Assembly (NCBI GenBank): GCA_032622095.1
Contig: CP136067.1
Coordinates: forward strand, 178,718,556-178,782,555
DNA length: 64,000 bases
From: Siphonodentalium dalli
Taxonomy: Eukaryota; Mollusca; Scaphopoda; Gadilida; Siphonodentaliidae
Reading direction: 5' to 3'
A program made the position numbers and the translations under genes. Position 1 is the first letter of the stretch, and the number at the start of each line of letters is the position of its first letter. The notes below the pieces were generated by a model that was given only the letters and a program-made list of their open reading frames with translations, did no database searches and was not told the DNA's origin. Below, piece by piece: positions 10,154 to 20,611 of the stretch.

Positions 10154-11215
10154 TTAGCTGGTAGATGAGTTGTTGGTTGTGATCTTTTTTAGTATCTCTG
10201 TATGCGCTTTGTGCCACGTCTCCATCATGAGGTATCCTATTTTGAACCAACCGTTTTCATAGATCTGTAAAGGCACCTTATTCAGTCCATGTTTGGTACC
10301 ATCCTTATTATACATCCCATATATAATCTGCTGGTCAGTACTCATAAGGTTATTATCCAGAAACGCTTTCACTGTCTGTTTGTACTGTTCAACGAACTTT
10401 GTCATCACTGCCTTGGTTGCTAAGTTACCAGCACCACCTACAAACACTTGGTTACCGAACACGATGTCTCTCCATGTAAGATTGTTATTCAAGCCACCAA
10501 CTCTACTATAAGAGACACAAGTAGAGTTAAAATTAGTAGGAACAACGAGGCCAAAATCTACAGCATTGCTTTTGAGTGAGGTATTAGAAATATCTCTGAA
10601 TAAACCAATATCGATCCAAGAAAAATACGAAGAATTATAATAATTGTGGTTAATACTTTCGTTCAAAGCTTCAAATTTTGCATGCATTGCGCACGAGTAT
10701 TCAGGCACCACGGTGTTAGGTCGGAGTTTCGCGTATCCTGCCTGTTTGTACACCTTATCTATCTTATCTCTCAGTCGGTACGCCCACATGTCTGTCCTTT
10801 TCACCAATATCACTTTACCTGGCTTTCCATTCCGCAGTTGTTGCATATATTTAACCGAATCCTCGCTGTCAAGGTATGCGATAACCGGGTTTTTAATTTT
10901 TGAAAACACCCGCATCCAGTTTAGGTATCTCTGTGGGGTGTAAATAACTCCTGGGCCTCCCTTTTGGAATGTACCGAGATTGAAATAAGCGGTAACTATT
11001 GTCACGTCCATAACTTTCCGGTTTAGCTCCTCCTCTAGCCGGTGTCTTTCGGAATTTCCCATTGGTCCAACCGATTTCGAGACTCCACTTCCCTTATTAG
11101 CTTCTACTCCGGGTGTGCCCGTGGGTCCGACGGCCGTCTTGTTAAGGGGGATACCTTGATTGATGAGTATCACACCCAATGGTCCATCGTGTTGGAAAAT
11201 TCGCCCAGAATATAC
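10154..11215 (-). CDS. HtrL/YibB-like glycosyltransferase, exon 3 (catalytic domain)
   Basis: This exon encodes 353 residues plus stop and is the longest protein-like frame in the window. The acceptor is clear: minus strand TCTTTTTGCAG just before GTATATTCTGGG, entering in phase 0. The first ~65 residues are a Gly/Pro/Ser-rich stem. From MDVTIVTAYFNLG the protein has the layout of the HtrL/YibB (WlaTC) family: TIVTAYF start, RYLNWM, PVIAYLDSED, a central SYFSWIDIGLFRD block and a C-terminal QQIIYG region. The family is best known in bacteria, is annotated as glycosyltransferase-like, and also occurs in nematodes and molluscs. Several N-X-S/T sequons (NKT, NES, NSS, NTS, NST, NLT) suit a luminal domain. 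With exons at 24053-23989 and 27747-27602 it gives a 415-residue protein. Substrate and reaction cannot be told from sequence. Confidence 0.88.
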   Translation of the reverse strand, partial: VYSGRIFQHDGPLGVILINQGIPLNKTAVGPTGTPGVEANKGSGVSKSVGPMGNSERHRLEEELNRKVMDVTIVTAYFNLGTFQKGGPGVIYTPQRYLNWMRVFSKIKNPVIAYLDSEDSVKYMQQLRNGKPGKVILVKRTDMWAYRLRDKIDKVYKQAGYAKLRPNTVVPEYSCAMHAKFEALNESINHNYYNSSYFSWIDIGLFRDISNTSLKSNAVDFGLVVPTNFNSTCVSYSRVGGLNNNLTWRDIVFGNQVFVGGAGNLATKAVMTKFVEQYKQTVKAFLDNNLMSTDQQIIYGMYNKDGTKHGLNKVPLQIYENGWFKIGYLMMETWHKAHTEILKKITTNNSSTS

Positions 11216-11239
11216 CTGCAAAAAGACGCCAAGGTTAAA

Positions 11240-11790
11240 TATAAATTCCTAGGACCAGCGATGTCGCAAGCGGGTGTCATCCGGGAGGGGTATTGTGGGG
11301 TAGCTATTGTATTCGCCTTGAAATTTCCAACTGCATCCTCAAAATCCAATGGGAGAGGGGCATCAGGGGGTGGGGTGTTGTGGAATGGCGATATTATTCG
11401 CCTTGGAATTTCCAACTGCGCCCTCAAACTGCAACGTCCGTCAAGTTGTACATGCTGTTCCTCAATCTTTCCAACTTTCCCCTGACACCACCAAAGAGGT
11501 TTGTACATTTCCAATAATTTAACCAAAATTGAGTATTGCGACTAGAGGTCTAACATCAACAAATTCCCCACTAATTATACTGGTTGGAAAATCAAACTAT
11601 GGCAGTAATTACAACCTATGTTTTGTGTGGTATTTTAAACGTATACTGTATCAGGCATGAAATTTCAAATCTCCAACTGGTGCTAATGTTTTATAAAAGT
11701 TGTGGGGGAGGTGTGACACCAGCCCACACCCCTGTCGCACGTTCCTGTCTGGGACAAAACGAACGAACATTTATTTTAGGCGCATGAGAT
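11240..11790. repeat. GGAAATTTCCAACTG-type dispersed repeat, inside intron 2
   Basis: Repeated GAAATTTCCAACTG-like motifs interspersed with C- or G-rich runs. The same family occurs at 24160-25270, 26290-26780, about 47860-47960 and 48960-49520. Long open frames on both strands here are not supported as exons. Confidence 0.6.
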
Positions 11791-12094
11791 GTAGATCCTG
11801 TATAGCTCGAGATTTGAGCTCAGTAGGACTAAAGGCATACCCCCGGTGTCACCGAATAATGTTTTATGGATGAAACCCAACCGGAATGTAATAATATAAT
11901 GGCCGCCATATGTTTATACGGTATAATTTTCCGCTATCTATTTTATCGTCCTAGGCATATTTATGTTGAATTTCGCGACCGCGCTTTGCTCGGGTGGTCT
12001 AAAGGTTATACAATTCAAACAAAATTATGGTTACACTTGGTTACACTACTCACACCGAAACAAAAAAAATGAAGGAACGGAAACAAGGGCAGAG
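11791..12094. other. No recognisable feature (intron 2 of the HtrL-like gene)
   Basis: Mixed composition, no repeat or exon signature noted. Confidence 0.45.
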
Positions 12095-12802
12095 CGACAA
12101 GTGTAAAATCCCACTGACACCGTCGTGGTCGCGTTTTGGAGAAGCTCAGAGCACCGCTTCTCTCTTCCCAATCATCAAAATCACCGCAAACGCCACTTCG
12201 GGGGTTAAGGCATCAACGATATTTATATTGACCATATACGGAGTTGTTAACGACGAACGTTCTTTATTGCAATGGAAATTGCTAAACAACTACACCCATG
12301 CGTCCGAAATACGGATGAGAACCGCGAAATGAAATTATCTCGATTAAAAAGGCAGACTGATCTAAGAAGAGTTTGTTTACAATTCAACGCAACCTTATCG
12401 CTCGAAATATTATGCAGAGAGATTTCACGACGGGATTAATTGACTGTCCGCTCTTTTCGGGGACTACGGGGAAGTTTAGGACGGGTACCATGAATTAACT
12501 CATTGAAAAACAAAGAATGCATTGTCTGTCGGTCCTAGGAAGAGGGGATTTCATCGGATCAATTTTTCCGCCAGAAACAAATTTAAAAATAAAATAACAA
12601 TTAAATTATAAAAAAGAATAAAAATTAAATAAATATTAAAAAAGTAAAAAAAAACATAAATTAAATTTAAAAAACTATAAATTAATATTAAAAAATATAT
12701 ATATATATATTAATTTTATTTTTTAAATATAAATAAAAACAAAATAATTTAAAAAATGTCATGTTTTTGACCAAACACGCCAGTGGTGGGCTAACCTGCT
12801 AG
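12095..12802 (+). mobile_element. Helitron array member H1, 5' truncated
   Basis: From about GTGTAAAATCCCACTGACAC it matches bodies of later members (H3 near 14520, H6 near 18970-19170). It ends in the common 3' terminus (CCAGTGGTGGGCTAACCTGCTAG, CTAG at 12799-12802). The TC head is not found, so the 5' end is truncated or diverged. Confidence 0.7.
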
Positions 12803-14414
12803 TCTATCTATCTATCTATCTATCTTCTATCTATACTATATATTTTGAGAACTCCTTGTATTCGAGAGATAGCCCACACCCTCCGGACCTCAATGATATG
12901 ATCGTGAATGAGTATTGATATACCCCACTAAACTTTGACAAACACCAGTAATGGTGTGTAGATCATTTACATATCTCTCCTATATATTTTGATACAATCT
13001 ATCTAATTTACATATCTCTCTTATATATTTATGTTTGTGTGTGTGTTGTACTTCACACAAATCTACGATTCTCGACCGATCGGGACGAAACTTGGTACGT
13101 GTGTGTAGTTTGACCAGGCCGTGGTCGTTGTCGTATTGGCGAGCCCGTGCGACGCCCGTGCAGCGCATGCGCAGACGAGATCTCGGAAACGGGTGGAGCT
13201 ATCGACTTGAAATTTGCTATGTGAATGTATCTTGCGCCGGGTACAAATTTTATCGGGTCGCCGAGCCCGTGCGACGTCCGTGCAGCGCATGCACAGACGA
13301 GATCTCGGAAACGGGTGGAGCTTTCGACTTGAAATTTGGCATGTGAATGTATCTTGCGCCGGGTACAAATTTTATCGGGTCGTCGAGCCCGTGCGACGCC
13401 AGCTTCGCGCATACGCAGACCAGATCTCGAAACTGGTGGAGCTACCGGGTACAAATTTTTCACGGGAAGTGTCATATATATGAGTGTGTCCTTTATAGAC
13501 TCAAACCGATTGAGCTCAAACTTGCTAAATAAGAAAATAGCCCCCAAGCCGTAAATATCAACAACAACGATATTACTAAATACACGTTTTCGGCAATGTC
13601 AGAGTTTTCGGGGAGCCGTGATGCCAACAACAACGACCCGAAGCCCTGAATGCCAACAACAGATTCAATGCAATGTTATCTATTATGCAGAGAGATTTCA
13701 CGACATTACGACGGGTACGGCAGACTCAAAATATTATGCAGACAGATTTCCCGACGGGAAGCGTTTGTTTTAAATTCAATGCAATGTTATCGTAGAGTGA
13801 TTTCACGAAACAAAGAATGCGTTGTCTGTCGTTCCTAGGAAGGGGGGATTTCTACGGGTAATTTTTTCCGCCAGAAACAAAAAAAATAATTAAAACAATT
13901 TACAATTTAATTAAAACAATTTAAAATTAAAAAAAACAATAAAAAAAACAAATCAGAACATGTGTGTAGTTTGACCAGGCGGCGGTCGTTGTCGTATTGG
14001 CGAGCCCGTGCGACGCCCGTGCAGCGCATGCGCAGACGAGATCTCGGAAACGGGTGGAGCTATCGACTTGAAATTTGGTATGTGAATGTATCTTGCGCCG
14101 GGTACAAATTTTATCGGGTCGCCGAGCCCGTGCGACGCCCGTGCAGCGCATGCGCAGACGAGATCTCGGAAACGGCTGGAGCTATCGACTTGAAATTTGC
14201 TATGTGAATGTATCTTGCGCCGGGTACAAATTTTATCGGGTCGCCGAGCCCGTTCGACGCCAGCTTCGCGCATGCGCAGACCAGATCTCGGAAACGGGTG
14301 GAGCTACCGGGTACAAGTTTTTTCTTATTGAAACGCGTGGAGCTAAAAATTTAAAAAATATATATATAAATGTCATGTTTCGGACAAGCCGCCGGTGGCG
14401 GGCTAACCTGCTAG
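12803..14414 (+). mobile_element. Helitron array member H2 (1.6 kb, 3'-type 2)
   Basis: The head is a TCTA tract then TCTATACTATATATTTTGAG at about 12830. The body has the ATTTATGTTTGTGTGTGTG stretch, two clusters of 122-bp units (about 13140-13430 and 13990-14300) and an A-rich core. The 3' end is a GCCGCCGGTGGCGGGC stem, then TAACCTGCTAG (CTAG 14411-14414). Nearly identical to H5 (offset 3277 bp). The many open frames in the 122-bp units are repeat by-products. Confidence 0.87.
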
Positions 14415-15248
14415 TCTATACTATATATTTTGAGACTTCGTATATATATGTGTGTGTGTGTGTGTGTACTTCATAGAATCCAAAACGCGTTTACAGATTG
14501 AGATCAAATTTCGTATGTAAGTGTAAAATCCCATCGACACCGTCGTAGGGGTGTTTTCGAGAAGCTCTGAGCACCCTTTATCCACTCCCAAATCACAGCA
14601 AAGGCACGGCGGGGGTTAAGGCAACGACGCTCTTTATATATACCTTATACGGAGGTTTTAACAATTAACGCTCTTTATTGCAATGGACGTGGCTAAACGA
14701 TACCCCATGCGTCCGATGCGGATTCCAATGGACGTGGCTAAACGACTGACCCCATGCGTCCGAAATACGGATGCGGACGAAATGCAACTAAAAAGGCAGA
14801 ATTGATCTAAGAGCTCGAAATATTATGCAGAGGGATTTCACGACGGGATTAATTGACTGTCCGCTCTGAAGTTTAGGACGGGGAGGACGGGTACCATGAA
14901 TTAACTCATTGAAAAACAAAGAATGCGTTATCTCGCATACGGGTGGAGCTATCGACTTGAAATTTGCTATGTGAATGTATCTTGCCCCGGATACAAATTT
15001 TATCGACTTGAAATTTGGTATGTGAATGTATCTTGCCCCGGGTACGAATTTTATCGGGTCGCCGAGCCCGTGCGACGCAAGATTCGCGCATGCGCAGACC
15101 AGATCTCGGAAACGGGTGGAGCTATCGACTTGAAATTTGGTTAAATTAAAAAAATGTCATGTTTCTGAAATAAAGCCATCAAAAAAATGTCATGTTTCCG
15201 AAACAAAGCCATGAGACGAATGCCGCCAGTGGCGGGCTAACCTGCTAG
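14415..15248 (+). mobile_element. Helitron array member H3 (0.83 kb)
   Basis: Starts TCTATACTATATATTTTGAG directly after the CTAG of H2. It contains a (GT)n tract, the GTGTAAAATCCCATCGACACC body block and fewer, partly deleted 122-bp units (about 14940-15140). Ends GCCAGTGGCGGGCTAACCTG then CTAG at 15245-15248. Confidence 0.85.
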
Positions 15249-16106
15249 TCTTCTATCTCTTCTTCTATATATTTTGAGAACTCCGTGTATTCGAGAGATA
15301 GCCCACACCCTCCGGACCTCAATGATATAATCGTGAATGAGTATTGATATACCCCACTAAACTTTGACAAACACCAGTAATGGTGTGTAGATCATTTACA
15401 TATATCTCCTATATATTTTGATACAATCTATCTAATTTACATATCTCTCTTATATATTTATGTTTGTGTGTGTGTTGTACTTCATACAAATCTACGATTC
15501 TCGACCGATCGGGACGAAACTTGGTACGTGTGTGTAGTTTGACCAGGCGGTGGTCATTGTCGTATTGGCGAGCCCGTGCGACGCCCGTGCAGCGCATGCG
15601 CAGATGAGATCTCGGAAACGGGTGGAGCTATCGACTTGAAATTTGCTATGTGAATGTATCTTGCGCCGGGTACAAATTTTATCGGGTCGCCGAGCCCGTG
15701 CGACGCCCGTGCAGCGCATGCGCAGACGAGATCTCGGAAACGGGTGGAGCTATCGACTTGAAATTTGCTATGTGAATGTATCTTGCGCCGGGTACAAATT
15801 TTATCGGGTCGTCGAGCCCGTGCGACGCCCGTGCAGCGCATGCGCAGACGAGATCTCGGAAACGGGTAGAGCTATCGACTTGAAATTTGCTATGTGAATG
15901 TATCTTGCGCCGGGTACAAATTTTATCGGGTCGCCGAGTCCGTGCGACGCCAGCTTCGCGCATGCGCAGACCAGATCTCGGAAACGAGTGGAGCTACCGG
16001 GTACAAATTTTTCTTATTGAAACGCGTGGAGCTAAAAATTAAAAAAAAAAATATTTTAAAAATGTCATGTTTCGGACAAGCCGCCGGTGGCGGGCTAACC
16101 TGCTAG
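15249..16106 (+). mobile_element. Helitron array member H4 (0.86 kb)
   Basis: Head TCTTCTATCTC...ATATATTTTGAGAACTCC abuts H3. The body repeats the H2 5' segment (ATTCGAGAGATAGCCCACAC), then carries about three consecutive 122-bp units starting near 15571, 15693 and 15815. It ends GCCGGTGGCGGGCTAACCTG then CTAG at 16103-16106. Confidence 0.87.
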
Positions 16107-17691
16107 TCTATACTATATATTTTGAGAACTCCTTGTATTCGAGAGATAGCCCACACCCTCCGGACCTCAATGATATGATCGTGAATGAGTATTGATATAC
16201 CCCACTAAACTTTGACAAACACCAGTAATGGTGTGTAGATCATTTACATATCTCTCCTATATATTTTGATACAATCTATCTAATTTACATATCTCTCTTA
16301 TATATTTATGTTTGTGTGTGTGTTGTACTTCACACAAATCTACGATTCTCGACCGATCGGGACGAAACTTGGTACGTGTGTGTAGTTTGACCAGGCCGTG
16401 GTCGTTGTCGTATTGGCGAGCCCGTGCGACGCCCGTGCAGCGCATGCGCAGACGAGATCTCGGAAACGGGTGGAGCTATCGACTTGAAATTTGCTATGTG
16501 AATGTATCTTGCGCCGGGTACAAATTTTATCGGGTCGCCGAGCCCGTGCGACGTCCGTGCAGCGCATGCACAGACGAGATCTCGGAAACGGGTGGAGCTT
16601 TCGACTTGAAATTTGGCATGTGAATGTATCTTGCGCCGGGTACAAATTTTATCGGGTCGTCGAGCCCGTGCGACGCCAGCTTCGCGCATACGCAGACCAG
16701 ATCTCGAAACTGGTGGAGCTACCGGGTACAAATTTTTCACGGGAAGTGTCATATATATGAGTGTGTCCTTTATAGACTCAAACCGATTGAGCTCAAACTT
16801 GCTAAATAAGAAAATAGCCCCCGAGCCGTAAATATCAACAACAACGATATTACTAAATACACGTTTTCGGCAATGTCAGAGTTTTCGGGGAGCCGTGATG
16901 CCAACAACAACGACCCGAAGCCCTGAATGCCAACAACAGATTCAATGCAATGTTATCTATTATGCAGAGAGATTTCACGACATTACGACGGGTACGGCAG
17001 ACTCAAAATATTATGCAGACAGATTTCCCGACGGGAAGCGTTTGTTTTAAATTCAATGCAATGTTATCGTAGAGTGATTTCACGAAACAAAGAATGCGTT
17101 GTCTGTCGTTCCTAGGAAGGGGGGATTTCTACGGGTAATTTTTTCCGCCAGAAACAAAAAAAATAATTAAAACAATTTACAATTTAATTAAAACAATTTA
17201 AAATTAAAAAAAACAATAAAAAAAACAAATCAGAACATGTGTGTAGTTTGACCAGGCGGCGGTCGTTGTCGTATTGGCGAGCCCGTGCGACGCCCGTGCA
17301 GCGCATGCGCAGACGAGATCTCGGAAACGGGTGGAGCTATCGACTTGAAATTTGGTATGTGAATGTATCTTGCGCCGGGTACAAATTTTATCGGGTCGCC
17401 GAGCCCGTGCGACGCCCGTGCAGCGCATGCGCAGACGAGATCTCGGAAACGGCTGGAGCTATCGACTTGAAATTTGCTATGTGAATGTATCTTGCGCCGG
17501 GTACAAATTTTATCGGGTCGCCGAGCCCGTTCGACGCCAGCTTCGCGCATGCGCAGACCAGATCTCGGAAACGGGTGGAGCTACCGGGTACAAGTTTTTT
17601 CTTATTGAAACGCGTGGAGCTAAAAATTTAAAAAATATATATATAAATGTCATGTTTCGGACAAGCCGCCGGTGGCGGGCTAACCTGCTAG
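16107..17691 (+). mobile_element. Helitron array member H5, near-identical to H2
   Basis: Starts TCTATACTATATATTTTGAG directly after H4 and ends CTAG at 17688-17691. It copies H2 at an offset of 3277 bp almost base for base. The clearest difference I saw is A versus G near 13549/16826. Contents are as for H2. Confidence 0.88.
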
Positions 17692-19384
17692 TACTATATA
17701 TTTTGAGACTTCGTATATATGTACTTCATAGAATCCAAAACGCGTGTACAGATTGAGCTCAAACTTCCTATGTAAGTGTCAAATCCCACCGACATGACCG
17801 TGGTCGCAGTTTAGAGAAGCTCAGAGCACCCGTTCTCCAATCTCAAATCACCGCAAAGGCACGGCGGGGGTTAATCAAGTGATTATTTAATGAGCGTTTA
17901 TATTTGACGCATCTCTATAAAGAGCGTCTGTTTGCCATTCAACGTTATTTGCATCTGCAGAGAGATATACGGAACATACATTAAATTTAAAAAACATTTG
18001 TTTCTGACCAACCCTGCGAGCACGGATGGCGCGCTTTGTTTTTACAGTATATAGCTATATACCGAAATCATCCCAGATAATCACGAATATAGCATCAGAT
18101 TTCTCCCCAGATATACCGTTATAAAGCTACTGGAATCTGCCAATCTACGGGAAATTCCAGGGAATGCCGATTGAGCTCAAACTTGCTACCCACGGGAAAT
18201 GTCATATATATGAGTGTGTCCTTTATAGACTCGAACCGATTGAGCTCAAACTTGCTAAATAAGAAAATAGCCCCCAAGCCGTAAATATCAACAACAACGA
18301 TATTGCTACCTACGGGGAGCAACGTTATTAGCATCTGCAGAATTATGCAGAGAGAAAGTGCTTTCCTATTTTTAGAACGCAACACATGTTTACGTTGCGT
18401 TGGTGATTGAGGTTCACAACGGGGTTAATTGACTGTCCGCTCTTTGCGACGATGAGGTTCACGGCGGGGGCTATTGACCAACACTCACAATTTCGTCTTT
18501 TGCATCAGATACCAACACCTCGACCGATCGGGACGAAACTTGGTACGTGAGTGTAGTTTGACCAGGTGGTCGTCGCTGTCGTATTGGCGAGCCCGTGAGA
18601 CGCCCGTGCAGCGCATGCGCAGACGAGATATCGGAAACGGGTGGAGCTATCGACTTGAAATTTGGTATGTGAATGTATCTTGCGCCGGGTACAAATTTTA
18701 TCGGGTCGCCGAGCCCGTGCGACGCCCGTGCAGCGCATGCGCAGACGAGATCTAGGAAACGGGTGGAGCTATCGACTTGAAATTTGCTATGTGAATGTAT
18801 CTTGCGCCGGGTACAAATTTTATCGGGTCGCCGAGTCCGTGCGACGCCAGCTTCGCACATGCGCAGACCAGATCTCGGAAACGTGTGGAGCTACCGGGTA
18901 CAATTTTTTCTTATTGAAACGCGTGGAGCTAAAAATTTAAAAAAAATATATAAAAAAATGTCATGTTTCGGACAAGCCGCCACTCCCAATCATCAAAATC
19001 ACCGCAAACGCCACTTCGGGAGTTAAGGCATCAACGATCTTTATATTGACCATATTCGGAGGTGTTAAGGATCAACGCTCTTTATTACAATCGAAGCTGC
19101 TAAACGGCTACCCATGCGTAAAATACGGATGCAAAACGAAACGCGGAATGCAATTATCTCGATTAAAAAGGCAGAATGGGTTGTTGTGTCATATATGTCC
19201 TAGGAACAGGGGAATTTTTCATCGGGTCAGTCTTTGAGGGACGGGTACCATGAATTAATTCATGAAAAACAAAAAATGCGTGTTGTGCTGTCGTTCATAG
19301 GAAGAGAAGGGGGGATTTCATACAAAACAATTTTTAAAATGTCATGTTTCTGACCAACCACGCCAGTGGCGGGCTAACCTGTTG
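17692..19384 (+). mobile_element. Helitron array member H6 (1.7 kb, degenerate ends)
   Basis: Abuts H5, but the head reads TACTATATATTTTGAG (TC lost). The end reads GCCAGTGGCGGGCTAACCTG followed by TTG instead of CTAG. It contains 122-bp units at about 18580-18890 plus body blocks shared with H1 and H3. Loss of both termini suggests an older member or a recombination joint. Confidence 0.75.
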
Positions 19385-20450
19385 TCTCCTATATATTTTG
19401 AGAACTACGTATATATATATGTGTGTGGGTTTGTCCTGTATATAATCGAAAACGGCTGGCTCGATTGAGGAGCTCAAACTTCCCATCTAACGCTAAAAAC
19501 GCACGAGAATCGTCGTCGCGGCGTTTTGGAGAAGCTCTGAGCACTCATTCTCCACTCCCATTCACAAAAACGGCTCTGCGGGGGTTAGTCCCGTGATAAT
19601 TTAATGAGCGTTTGTATATGACGCGTCGCTATAAAAGAGCGTTTGTTTACAATTCAACGCAACGTTATCGCTCGAAATTTAGCATCGAAAAAATTTCTTT
19701 CATCAAAAACATAATTACGTGCTGGACGTCATTTTAAGAATATGTAAGTATTACACACAGACACATCAAGTCTCAGCTTAAAATTTTGAAAAATAAGAGT
19801 TTTATCGACATAAATCGAGGGTAAAAATCCACGGGAAGTGTCATCGCACAGCTTCTGAGAACACCCGAGCACTCATTCACCCTTCAGCTGCCACCGTAAT
19901 GGGGATTGATGGGTTAATCGCGTGATAATTAATGAGCGTTTATATATGAGGCGTCGCTATTAAAGAGCGTTTATCTACTTTAGTGAAACTACGGCATACA
20001 GTTTGACCGTCTCGGAAACTGGGGATATCGAGACGAAATTTCGTACTTAGATTTTCGTCGGGTCAGTTTGTCCGCCCGAGGTGACCTTGACCTTGAAATG
20101 GGTACCCACAAACATTGGGCGATATCTCGGTAGTCAGCGGTGACATCGATGTGAAATTTGTTATGTATGGTCAACTCGGGACGGGAAATATTTGTGTCGG
20201 GTTATTTTGTCTACCCAACATGACCTTGACACGGGTACCCGCAAATGACCTTGGGCGATATTTCGGATATCAGCGGTGGCAGCGACGTGAAATTTGGTAT
20301 GTGTGGCCACCCAACATGACCTTGAAACGTGTACCCGCAAATGATAGCATGCTGTCGGCGTGCCTGTACGGGGTTACCTTGAAAAACAAAAATTAATGGA
20401 TCTACCAAAGCCATGGGACCAATCCCGCCAGTGGCGGGCTAATCTGCTAG
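19385..20450 (+). mobile_element. Helitron array member H7 (last of the array)
   Basis: Head TCTCCTATATATTTTGAGAA. The 122-bp units are replaced by a different module with repeated GACCTTGA.C..G..ACCC(A/G)CAAA and GATATC..GGTATCAGCGGTG-like units. The 3' end has a textbook stem-loop CCCGCC-AGT-GGCGGG (20424-20438), then CTAATCTG and CTAG (20447-20450) before T. Confidence 0.85.
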
Positions 20451-20611
20451 TTACTTTATAATTGGACTCCCGAACGTATTAAGGACCACGTAATATTACA
20501 GACCCGACTATTTCTTTGTTATAAGCCATAAATATACCTTAATTTGAATCATTTCATTCCCGAACAATGTCATAACATTGAAGAAACTATATATATATAT
20601 AATAAATATGA

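Noticed and set aside
9950-10168. Plus-strand 72-codon VVGLGL-rich frame
   Set aside because: It is the 21-bp minisatellite; hydrophobic pattern is a result of GT-rich repeat composition.
10293-10943. Plus-strand frames opposite the HtrL domain
   Set aside because: Antisense shadows of a clear coding exon.
11170-11526. Minus-strand 118-codon frame as an additional HtrL-gene exon
   Set aside because: It is built on the GGAAATTTCCAACTG repeat, overlaps the exon-3 acceptor out of frame, and the 65-nt exon already completes the phase.
12980-18940. Dozens of frames (up to 164 codons) with recurrent DKICTRRKIHSH-like peptides
   Set aside because: Same 122-bp repeat in the Helitron array; identical peptides recur wherever the repeat occurs and are products of repetition.
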